64,000 nucleotides of DNA, taken from assembly GCF_017833525.1 (NCBI RefSeq), contig NZ_JAFICD010000001.1, positions 2,480,001 through 2,544,000 of the forward strand, written 5' to 3'. Below are positions 16,612 to 23,876 of the stretch, piece by piece; the first letter of the stretch is position 1, and every line of letters begins with the position of its first letter. The notes under the pieces are model-generated. The model saw only the letters and a list, made by a program, of their open reading frames with translations, was not told the DNA's origin and searched no databases. The stretch is from Duganella sp. 1411 (GTDB lineage Bacteria; Pseudomonadota; Gammaproteobacteria; Burkholderiales; Burkholderiaceae_D). The translations under genes were made by a program, and so were the position numbers.

Positions 16612-17082
16612 ATGACGACGACAAAATTTGAACTGGTACGCAATCCTTTCGGCCGGCTGGTGCTGACGACGGCGGAGGGCAACGTGCATGAAGGCGTAGC
16701 GGCGGTGCGGGCGTTCCCGGTACAGGCGCCGGAGGACGGCATCGCGCTGGTCAGCGGCGACGGCAAGGAAGTGGCCTGGATCGACCGCATCGAAGACCTG
16801 CCGAAGGAAATCGGAGAGCTGGTGCGCGAAGAGCTGGCGGGGCGCGAATTCATGCCGGAGATCTCGCGCATCGTCGACGTCTCGGGCTTCGCCACGCCGT
16901 GCACGTGGACGGTGGAGACGGACCGCGGCGCGACCGAATTCGTGCTGCGGGGAGAGGAAGACATCCGGCGCCTGACGGTGGACACGTTGCTCATCTCCGA
17001 CATCCACGGCATCCACTACCTGATCCGCGACGTGCGCGAGCTGGACAAGCACGGCAAAAAAATCCTCGACCGTTTCCTCTAA
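16612..17082 (+). CDS. Cyanophycin-associated DUF1854 family protein
   Basis: 156 residues, no signal peptide or membrane segment. It starts FELVRNPFGRLVL, has a central 'GIALVSGDGKEVAWIDRIEDLP' and ends with TVDTLLISDIHGIHYLIRDVRELD, which I recognise as DUF1854. The family accompanies the fused ABC transporter beside cyanophycin synthetases and probably works with it. Its role is unknown. Operonic with the transporter (23-bp gap, GAGAAG ribosome site). The stop codon abuts a repeat element directly. Confidence 0.85.
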   Translation: MTTTKFELVRNPFGRLVLTTAEGNVHEGVAAVRAFPVQAPEDGIALVSGDGKEVAWIDRIEDLPKEIGELVREELAGREFMPEISRIVDVSGFATPCTWTVETDRGATEFVLRGEEDIRRLTVDTLLISDIHGIHYLIRDVRELDKHGKKILDRFL

Positions 17083-17113
17083 ACTCCAGGGTCAGGTCCA
17101 CCAATTCTACACG
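17083..17113 (+). repeat. Partial copy of the ACTCCGGGGTCAGGTCC repeat family
   Basis: ACTCCAGGGTCAGGTCCACC then AATTCTACACG, closely matching the terminal 32 bp of the inverted-repeat element at 41476-41590. It begins on the base immediately after the DUF1854 stop codon. Confidence 0.85.
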
Positions 17114-17118
17114 GGCCG

Positions 17119-17182
17119 GACCGTAATCCGTCATGGGCCGCCAACGGCGCTTGGCGGATTACGCTGCGCTAATCCGCCCTAC
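17119..17182. repeat. 92-bp repeat family, copy B (partial)
   Basis: The right arm is complete: TTGGCGGATTACGCTGCG then CTAATCCGCCCTAC (17169-17182). The left arm is truncated and keeps only CCGTAATCCGTCATG-like sequence. It lies in the 3'-3' gap between DUF1854 (+) and oleate hydratase (-), next to a partial copy of the second repeat family. Confidence 0.9.
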
Positions 17183-17212
17183 GTATTTCCGGTGACCGCT
17201 TTAATTTAGCGG

Positions 17213-18781
17213 CTATGTGAACGCCTTGATCAGCGCATCGAACTTGACCCCAATCGACTGATCGTGATGGCTGACCGGCGGCACCTCGCGCTTGACGTCT
17301 AGCAGCTGGTACACCGCCATCTGCGCCGCCCGCACCGAGTACTCGACCGTGAACACCACGTCCTCCGGCACCTCCACGAACTGGCTGACAAACGCCAGGT
17401 TGCGCGAGTTGGGCGGCACCGGCAGCGGACGATCGCTGCGCAGTCGCGGCATGAACATGCTGGTGATGTAAGGCATGCGGCACGGGATGCAGTTCGCCGA
17501 CGCCATCACCTCCATGTCGAAATTCAGGTGGCCGCACAACTCGCGCAGGATCTCCTCGCCGGTGCAATCGGCCATCGGCTTGGCGACGAAATTACCGATA
17601 CGGTCCGGATGCAGCGAATAGCCCCAGAACACCTGCACGCCCTCCGGCTGTCCGGCGAAATGCGGCTGGTGCGCCAGCACCACCGACAGCAGCCAGTTCG
17701 AGTCCTTGAACGTCACCAGCCCTCCGGTGCCCGCCACGTTGCCGGTGAAGCGCTCCATGCGATCGAAGAACGCCGGGTCCTTCAACGTCACGGTGAAGGA
17801 CTCCCACCACGATTCCGGAATGCTGGAATTGAAAGCGGCCGGATTGCCGAACTGCGGCCGGTCGACGGCCAGCTTCTCCCACAGCGCCCAGCCCTGGCTG
17901 TCGCGCTTATCCAGCTTGGGCGGCGCGCTGTGCATATCGCCATGGCTGGAGGCGTCGGTCATCGAGCCGTTCTGGAAGAACACCAGGTCCTGCGGCGCCA
18001 CCGCGATCGTTTCGGCGACGCCGTCGCGCGTGCAGCGGATCGCGGTCACGGTGAGCGTGCCGCCCTCCTCCATGATATCCAGATCGTCGACCTTGCAGTT
18101 GGCGACGATGCGCACGCCCTGCTCCCGCAACCAGTGCTGCAAAGGCCGCACCAGCGAATCGTACTGGTTGTAGACGGTGCGCTTGACGCCGGCCAGCGTT
18201 TCGATGCGCGAAAACTCCATCATGAAGCGGTGCAGATAGCGCTTGAACTCCACCGCGCTATGCCACGGCTGGAAGGCGAAGGTGGTGGCCCACATGTACC
18301 AGAATTTGGTGTCGAAAAACTCCGGCGACAGCCAGTCGGTGATGACGCTGTCGCCCAGCTTTTCCTCGTCGGCTTCGGTCAGGTTCAGCAGCTCGGTGCG
18401 GTCGCGCATCGAAAAGCCCATCGACGTCACGTCCACCTTGAAGCGGTTGCGGTCCACCAGCCGCGCCTTCGAATCCGATTTATGCAGCTCGTTGAAGGCG
18501 ATGGTCTCGTCGTACACCGTCTGCCCCGGATGCTCGATCGAAGGAATGCTCTTGAACAGATCCCAGGTGCACTCGTAGTTATCGGTGGTGAACATACGCC
18601 CGCCGCGCAGCGTGTAGCCGCGCTCCGGATCGCCGCCGCCATCGAGGCTCCCGCCGACCAGCGGCAGCGCTTCGAAGATGGTGATGTTGGCGCCGGAGAC
18701 GCCCGCGTCGCGGATCATGAAAGCCGCCGCCGACAGCGAGCCTATGCCGCCGCCGACCAGATAAGCCTTGATGGAACTCAT
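17213..18781 (-). CDS. ohyA: Oleate hydratase (FAD-dependent, MCRA family)
   Basis: 522 residues. It adds water to the cis-9 double bond of unsaturated fatty acids to give 10-hydroxy fatty acids. The FAD-binding start YLVGGGIGSLSAAAFMIRDA sits at residues 7-26. The family-specific stretches are GYTLRGGRMF, NYECTWDLFKSIPS, FQNGSMTDASSHGD, and near the end RNLAFVSQFVEVPEDVVFTVEYSVRAAQMAVY. The ATG at 18781 gives MSSIKAYLVGGG with an AAGGAAGG site; 20 more residues upstream are open but dispensable. It is somewhat shorter than the approximately 590-residue Firmicute enzymes. Usually linked to detoxification of free unsaturated fatty acids. Single-gene unit. Confidence 0.93.
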   Translation of the reverse strand: MSSIKAYLVGGGIGSLSAAAFMIRDAGVSGANITIFEALPLVGGSLDGGGDPERGYTLRGGRMFTTDNYECTWDLFKSIPSIEHPGQTVYDETIAFNELHKSDSKARLVDRNRFKVDVTSMGFSMRDRTELLNLTEADEEKLGDSVITDWLSPEFFDTKFWYMWATTFAFQPWHSAVEFKRYLHRFMMEFSRIETLAGVKRTVYNQYDSLVRPLQHWLREQGVRIVANCKVDDLDIMEEGGTLTVTAIRCTRDGVAETIAVAPQDLVFFQNGSMTDASSHGDMHSAPPKLDKRDSQGWALWEKLAVDRPQFGNPAAFNSSIPESWWESFTVTLKDPAFFDRMERFTGNVAGTGGLVTFKDSNWLLSVVLAHQPHFAGQPEGVQVFWGYSLHPDRIGNFVAKPMADCTGEEILRELCGHLNFDMEVMASANCIPCRMPYITSMFMPRLRSDRPLPVPPNSRNLAFVSQFVEVPEDVVFTVEYSVRAAQMAVYQLLDVKREVPPVSHHDQSIGVKFDALIKAFT

Positions 18782-18930
18782 GTCTACATCCTTCCTTGCG
18801 ATTGAGATGAGACCATCATAGTTCGCGGACGCAAGGCGCACGCGAGAGTAAACCCTCTAAGACGCATTTCCATGCGCCAGATCAAAATAGAGAAAAAGAA
18901 TACCGGCTAAATTCAAGGGTTAAAGACGAA

Positions 18931-20295
18931 TCACTCTCCCCGCACGAAGGCCCCGTACCATCGGCCGCTTTGCTTGACGGTGCGGCGCTGCGTCGGGTAG
19001 TCGACATAGGTCAGGCCGAAGCGGCGCAGATAACCCTCCGACCACTCGAAGTTATCCAGCAAACTCCAGGCGAAGTAACCTTTGACCGGCGCGCCGGCGG
19101 CGATCGCGTCGCGCGTCGCGGCCAGGTGGCGAATCAGGTAATCGCGCCGCGCGGTGTCGTTCACGGCGCCATCGGCATCCGGGTGGTCGTCGTAGGCCGA
19201 GCCGTTTTCGGTCACATACAAATCGCCGGTCGGGTACTCGCGCGCCACCCGTGCCAGCAGGTCGACCAGTCCTTGCGGCGATACTTCCCACCCGAAGTCG
19301 GTACGCTCGCGGTCCTGGGGATGGACGATGGCGGTACGCAGCGGATACTGGTCGGGCGCGTCGATGACCACCTCCGGGAAGTAGTAGTTCACGCCGAGGA
19401 AATCGCAGCGCGCGGCGATGGCGTCCATATCGCCTTCCACCACCGCCGGCGCATCGTCGCCCACCAGCCGCAGCGCCAGCTCGGGATAACCGCGTCCAAA
19501 CAGCGGATCGAGGAACCAGCGGTTGCGAAGCACGTCGTGGCGCACCACCGCCTCCCGGTCGGCGGCGCTGTCGCTGGCGGCCTCGATCGGATGCAGGCTC
19601 AATGCGATGCCCACTTTCGCATCCGGCACGTTAGCGCGGATCAGAGGCACGGCCAGGCCATGCGACACCAGCACATGGTGGCAAACCTGCAGCGCCAGCG
19701 GCAGGCTCTTGTTCCCCGGCGCGTGCATGCCGTCCCAGTTGCCGTGCATGGCTGTGCACCACGGTTCGTTGTGGGTGATCCAGTGCTTGACGCGGCCGCC
19801 CAGATGCTGGGTCATCACGTCGACGTAGCGCAGATAGGCGTCGATGGTGGCGCGGTTCTCCCAGCCGCCCCGGTCCTGCAGATACTGCGGCAGGTCCCAG
19901 TGGTACAGCGTGCACCAGGGCTGCAGGCCGCGCGCCAGCATGCCGTCCACCAGGCGCGAATAGAACGCCAGCCCTTCGGCGTTCGGCCGCTCGTCCACGC
20001 CGTTGAAGATGCGCGTCCAGGCGATCGAGAACCGGTAAGAGTTCAGGCCCATGGCCCGCGCCAGATCCAGATCCTCCTCCCAGCGATGATAGTGGTCGCA
20101 GGCGACCGCGCCGGTGGAGCCGTCGCGCACCTTGCCCGGCGTCGCGCTGAAGGTGTCCCAGATCGAGGGCACGCGGCCATCGACGCCTGCCGCGCCTTCG
20201 ATCTGGTAGGCGGACGTCGATACGCCCCACAGGAAGCCGTCGGCGAAGTCCGAACGCCTGATTGCCTTGGTCAAGTCGGTAGAAGTCATAGTCAT
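18931..20295 (-). CDS. GH1 family beta-glucosidase
   Basis: 454 residues. A TIM-barrel glycoside hydrolase of family 1: FLWGVSTSAYQIEGA at the N-terminus, acid/base E177 in THNEPWC, nucleophile E363 in YVTENGSAY, and the closing SLLDNFEWSEGY. There is no signal peptide, so it works in the cytoplasm on imported beta-glucosides such as cellobiose. The start is ATG 20295 (a second ATG at 20289 is equally possible); the ribosome site is weak. A LacI-type operator lies about 40 bp upstream, and the LacI gene is the next gene upstream on the same strand. Confidence 0.93.
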   Translation of the reverse strand: MTMTSTDLTKAIRRSDFADGFLWGVSTSAYQIEGAAGVDGRVPSIWDTFSATPGKVRDGSTGAVACDHYHRWEEDLDLARAMGLNSYRFSIAWTRIFNGVDERPNAEGLAFYSRLVDGMLARGLQPWCTLYHWDLPQYLQDRGGWENRATIDAYLRYVDVMTQHLGGRVKHWITHNEPWCTAMHGNWDGMHAPGNKSLPLALQVCHHVLVSHGLAVPLIRANVPDAKVGIALSLHPIEAASDSAADREAVVRHDVLRNRWFLDPLFGRGYPELALRLVGDDAPAVVEGDMDAIAARCDFLGVNYYFPEVVIDAPDQYPLRTAIVHPQDRERTDFGWEVSPQGLVDLLARVAREYPTGDLYVTENGSAYDDHPDADGAVNDTARRDYLIRHLAATRDAIAAGAPVKGYFAWSLLDNFEWSEGYLRRFGLTYVDYPTQRRTVKQSGRWYGAFVRGE

Positions 20296-20333
20296 CGTGA
20301 GTTGTTGTTTTGCGAAAGCGGCGACCGGCACCC

Positions 20334-20355
20334 ATATTGGAATCGTTTCCAATAT
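20334..20355. promoter_or_regulatory. LacI-family operator upstream of the GH1 gene
   Basis: A near-perfect palindrome with central CG: ATATTGGAATC then GTTTCCAATAT (one mismatched pair). This is the classic TGGAAxCGxTTCCA type. A related palindrome is at 22803-22820 before the sugar-binding protein. Confidence 0.85.
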
Positions 20356-20395
20356 ACTACAAAAAAAGAGCGTGCGGCCACCGCACGCCCGATAT

Positions 20396-21418
20396 TTACG
20401 ATTTTTTGCGCGACGGCGCTTTCGCCAGCGAAGCGCGTTCCGCCACGTGCAGCTTGTACTTGCGCTTGACCGGCCGGTCCGTCTCGTAGCACCGGTTCAG
20501 CAGATAATTCAGGCCGTTCGACGTCATCTCGCTCCACGGGATATGGACGCTGGTCAGGCGCGGCGCCGTGAACTGCGCGCTGTGCGTATCGTCGTAGCCC
20601 AACACCGATACCTGATCCGGCACCGGGATGCCGGCCTGCTGGAAGAAGGACAAGGCGCCGACCGCCATTTCATCGTTGGCGCAAAAAACCGCCGTGAACT
20701 CCCGGCCAGACGCCAGCAAGCGCTCGGCGCAGGCCCAGCCGCCTTCCGGCGTGAAGTCGCCGTGGTCCACCCACAGCTTGCCGCTGTCGAGGCCCGCCGC
20801 GTCCACCTCCGCCATGAAGCCGGCCAGACGCTCCTGGTTGTCCGGCGCGCTGGCGCGGCCGGCGATGACGGCGATCTTGCGATGCTTCTTTTCCAGCAGC
20901 GTGCGCGCCGCCAATCGTCCGCCGGCCTTGTGGTCGACCGTGAAGCACTGCTCGGCGATGCTGGCGTAGCCGTGATTGATCACCACCACGCGCGACTGGA
21001 ATGGTCCCAGCGCGGCGAAGTCCTCGTCCTCCAGCGCATTACTCATGAGGAGCAAACCGTCGCACCCGCGCTCGATCAAAAAATTCACGCCGTCGATCGC
21101 CTGCCGCCGTTCGTCGCCCTCGCCGACACCGAAAGCGACCACCATGTTGAGCCCCGACGCGCGCAGCGCGGTGTGGATCGACTGCAGGATCGGCGTGTAA
21201 AACGTCCCGCTCAGATACGGGATATAGACGCCGATCATCTGCGAACTGCCCGACAGCAGCGAGCGCGCCGCGTGCGAGGGCCGGAAGTCCAGCTCCGCGA
21301 TGGCCTTTTGCACCTTCTCCATCGTCGCCTTGGACACCGATCCCCTGCCGCTGACCACCCGCGACGCGGTGCCCAGCCCCACTCCCGCCAGCCGGGCGAC
21401 GTCTTTGATTGTTGCCAC
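20396..21418 (-). CDS. LacI-family transcriptional regulator of sugar genes
   Basis: 340 residues from GTG 21418, preferred because GAGGG lies just upstream and the protein then begins with the canonical MATIKDVARLAG. An ATG at 21430 would add four residues. The headpiece (GVGLGTASRVVSGRGSVSKAT, then the hinge helix HAARSLLSG) is followed by a periplasmic-binding-protein-like sugar domain with GYDDTHSAQFTAPRLTSV near the end. It lies between the GH1 and sugar-binding-protein genes. Both of these carry matching TTGGAA-xCG-TTxCCAA palindromes, so it very probably represses both and is released by a glucoside-derived sugar. Confidence 0.92.
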   Translation of the reverse strand: MATIKDVARLAGVGLGTASRVVSGRGSVSKATMEKVQKAIAELDFRPSHAARSLLSGSSQMIGVYIPYLSGTFYTPILQSIHTALRASGLNMVVAFGVGEGDERRQAIDGVNFLIERGCDGLLLMSNALEDEDFAALGPFQSRVVVINHGYASIAEQCFTVDHKAGGRLAARTLLEKKHRKIAVIAGRASAPDNQERLAGFMAEVDAAGLDSGKLWVDHGDFTPEGGWACAERLLASGREFTAVFCANDEMAVGALSFFQQAGIPVPDQVSVLGYDDTHSAQFTAPRLTSVHIPWSEMTSNGLNYLLNRCYETDRPVKRKYKLHVAERASLAKAPSRKKS

Positions 21419-21503
21419 GAGTTCCCTCATCCGTTGAGTCTATGCGGCGGTCAGCATACCGCATCGCCACGGACGGTGACAAGCGGGCTCCATGCAAGCC
21501 CCT

Positions 21504-22760
21504 CTAGTCGCGCAGCGCGGCCAGGATGCTCTTTTGCGCCTTCTCGACCGGCATGCGGGTGTTCCAATAAGTGGTCAGCACATCCTGCAGCGCGCCGTTC
21601 TGGTCCGGCGTCAGATACACCTCGATCATGCCGACCTGGCGTGACTTGTCCTTCATGATGGCCATGCCGGCCTGCGCGCACACGTCCATCGACGAGGTGT
21701 CGGCGTTGCTCAGGACGGGCAGCGATCCTTTCAGCTTGCTGAACTCCAGCTGGGCGGCCGGCGCCAGCATCGTCTGCGCCAGCAGCTTTTGCGCCTTGAC
21801 CGTCTCCGGGTTCTTCGTCTTGGGGAAGACGAAGGCGTCGCCCTGGATCAGGTACGGCACGTTCGGTCCGAGGCCGGCGATGCAGCCGAAATCCTTGCCG
21901 GCCGTTTGTTTGGCGGCGGCGAATTCGCCCTTGGCCCAGTCGCCCATGATCTGCACCCCGGCCCTGCCGCTGATTAGCATGGCGGTGGCGTCGTTCCAGT
22001 TGCGGTTGGGCGCACCCGCGTCGACATAGGTCTGCAGCCGCTTGAAGGCAAGCAGCACGTTTTTAAACGCCTCGGAGTTGATCGCTTGCGGCGAGCGGTC
22101 GCGCAGCACCGACAGGTACAGCGCCTTGCCGCCGACATTGGCCAGCATGGCCTGGAACAGGATGTTCTCCTGCCACGGCTGGCCACCGTGCGCCAGGCCG
22201 ACCACGCCGGCCGCCTTGAGTTTGTCCAGCGCGGCGAACAGTTCGTCCGGCGTGGCCGGCTCCTTGACGATGCCGGCCTTCTTGAACGCCGCCTTGGAGT
22301 ACCAGATCCAGGTCGACATGTGGATGTCGACCGGCGCCGCGTAAAAGTGTCCATTGACCTTGATGACGTCGAGTACGGGCGCCGGCATCAACTGGTCCCA
22401 ACGGTCGCGCAGCGCGATATCGTCGACGTTATTGAGCGAGCCCTGGTCGATCAGGTCGCGGAATTGTTTGGTGGTGTTGAACTGGGCGGCCGTGGGCGGA
22501 TTGCCGCCGACGATGCGGTTGATCGCCACCGACTTGGCCTGGTCGGCACCGGCGACCGCCGTATCGGCCCAGACCCCGCCGGCGGCGCGGTAGGCGTCGG
22601 CGAATTTGCGCACGGCGGCCGACTCGCTGCTCGAGGTCCACCAGTGCAGCACCTCCGCCTTGGGCCCGGGCGCCGCCGCGACCGACGCCGCCGGCGCCGT
22701 CAGGCCCACCGTCATGACAGCCGCCACCCCGGCGGCCAGTGCCTTGCATTGCTTGAACAT
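21504..22760 (-). CDS. Sugar ABC transporter substrate-binding protein
   Basis: 418 residues. The signal peptide MFKQCKALAAGVAAVMTVGL is followed by an Ala-rich cleavage region. The mature protein has the extracellular solute-binding family 1 fold: EVLHWWTSSSESAAVRKFAD at the N-terminus, VNGHFYAAPVDIHMSTWIWYSK, then AMLISGRAGVQIMGDWAKGEF. This resembles glucose/mannose-type binding proteins. The start at 22760 has a perfect AAGGAGG site. A LacI-type operator lies about 45-60 bp upstream. No permease or ATPase gene is nearby, so the partners must be elsewhere or the protein has another use (for example chemotaxis). Confidence 0.9.
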   Translation of the reverse strand: MFKQCKALAAGVAAVMTVGLTAPAASVAAAPGPKAEVLHWWTSSSESAAVRKFADAYRAAGGVWADTAVAGADQAKSVAINRIVGGNPPTAAQFNTTKQFRDLIDQGSLNNVDDIALRDRWDQLMPAPVLDVIKVNGHFYAAPVDIHMSTWIWYSKAAFKKAGIVKEPATPDELFAALDKLKAAGVVGLAHGGQPWQENILFQAMLANVGGKALYLSVLRDRSPQAINSEAFKNVLLAFKRLQTYVDAGAPNRNWNDATAMLISGRAGVQIMGDWAKGEFAAAKQTAGKDFGCIAGLGPNVPYLIQGDAFVFPKTKNPETVKAQKLLAQTMLAPAAQLEFSKLKGSLPVLSNADTSSMDVCAQAGMAIMKDKSRQVGMIEVYLTPDQNGALQDVLTTYWNTRMPVEKAQKSILAALRD

Positions 22761-22802
22761 CCAGCCTCCTTGAACGCCGATGCCGCCGGCGCGCCGCACA
22801 TG

Positions 22803-22820
22803 ATTGGAAACGTTACCAAT
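22803..22820. promoter_or_regulatory. LacI-family operator upstream of the sugar-binding protein
   Basis: ATTGGAAACGTTACCAAT, a palindrome with one mismatched pair and central CG. It shares TTGGAAnCG with the site at 20334-20355, pointing to a common LacI repressor. Confidence 0.85.
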
Positions 22821-22891
22821 TAACAAACCCGAATATATCACCCAATTATTTTGAGTGTCAACGACGCGATCGACGTCACGCCGTCCGTATG

Positions 22892-23806
22892 CTACCCGTC
22901 CACCCGTCGCAGGGAATCGTCGCCGCTCAAGGCGAACGGCAGCGACCTGGCCCACCGGTTCGACGACAGCGAAAACGTCAGCGCCCGCACCTGGTGGTAC
23001 CACCCGGCCGGCACGTACAGCATATCGCCGGGATTGACGATACATTCGATCATGGTCGCCTGGCGCGCGAGCGGGAATCTGTCGAAATCCGGCGCCTCCG
23101 GATCGAACGGGGAGCCGAACAGGATGGCGTTCGCCTCGTTCGGGTACAGGAACTCGTCATGATGGGGCGGCGACAGGAAAATACGCTTGGTGCCCCAGAT
23201 CTGGGCGAAGATATTGTCGTCATAGTCGCAATGCAGCGGCGTGACGGTGCCGGCGGGGCCCAGCCAAAAGCGCGGCGGCCCCATTTTGTCGAAATAGGTC
23301 GGCCAGTGGCACATGCTGTTCAATTCGCGCAGTTCCAGATTGCCCAGATACGGCGGCAAGTCCGAAGTACCGGCGGCGACCAGGTCGAGGTACTCGCCCA
23401 TCGACATATCCCGCATGGCGCGATCGGCCGCGAACGCGGTATTGATATAGTCCCCTACCCGCGCGCGCACTTGAACCTCGCTGAAACGGTCGCGCAGCAC
23501 TTGCGGCGTCAGCGCGCACAGCGGCCAGCGGTTGACGTGGCCCGTGATCAGGAACGGCAGCCCCTCCGCGGCGCGCGCGCGGAAGGCCGCCGCATCGGCC
23601 ACGCGCACGCGCGGCACCTCCGAAATCGTCGGCAGTGCGCGCCCGGCGCGCCGTATCGCATCGCGCATTTCCTGAATCGACGTCACGCCGCGCACCTGCG
23701 CATCGCGCTGCTCGCGCTCCCGCCTTTTGACGGCGGCCTCCTCGGCCGACGCCGGCCGCGACGCCTGCAACGGCGGCGGCTTTCTCTCTTTTCTCTCTTT
23801 TGACAT
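22892..23806 (-). CDS. Cupin-like / JmjC-type Fe(II) 2-oxoglutarate hydroxylase family protein
   Basis: 304 residues. A basic, disordered N-terminus (MSKERKERKPPP and so on, to about residue 50) is followed by a cupin_8/JmjC-like domain. It reads LPFLITGHVNRWP, then an H-x-D metal motif in PLHCDYDDNIFAQIWGTKR, and the distal His in GDMLYVPAGWYHQVRAL. Relatives of this type hydroxylate proteins, but many bacterial members are uncharacterised. ATG 23806 is chosen because TAAGG precedes it; 57 open residues upstream would overlap the receptor gene and have no family similarity. It lies 70 bp downstream of the TonB-dependent receptor. Substrate unknown. Confidence 0.82.
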   Translation of the reverse strand: MSKERKERKPPPLQASRPASAEEAAVKRREREQRDAQVRGVTSIQEMRDAIRRAGRALPTISEVPRVRVADAAAFRARAAEGLPFLITGHVNRWPLCALTPQVLRDRFSEVQVRARVGDYINTAFAADRAMRDMSMGEYLDLVAAGTSDLPPYLGNLELRELNSMCHWPTYFDKMGPPRFWLGPAGTVTPLHCDYDDNIFAQIWGTKRIFLSPPHHDEFLYPNEANAILFGSPFDPEAPDFDRFPLARQATMIECIVNPGDMLYVPAGWYHQVRALTFSLSSNRWARSLPFALSGDDSLRRVDG

Positions 23807-23876
23807 ATGCCTTACCATGAATTCCCAGCCGCGCAGCATAACGCATCCTGTTTGGATTTCGCTAGTGCCGGCGGCC

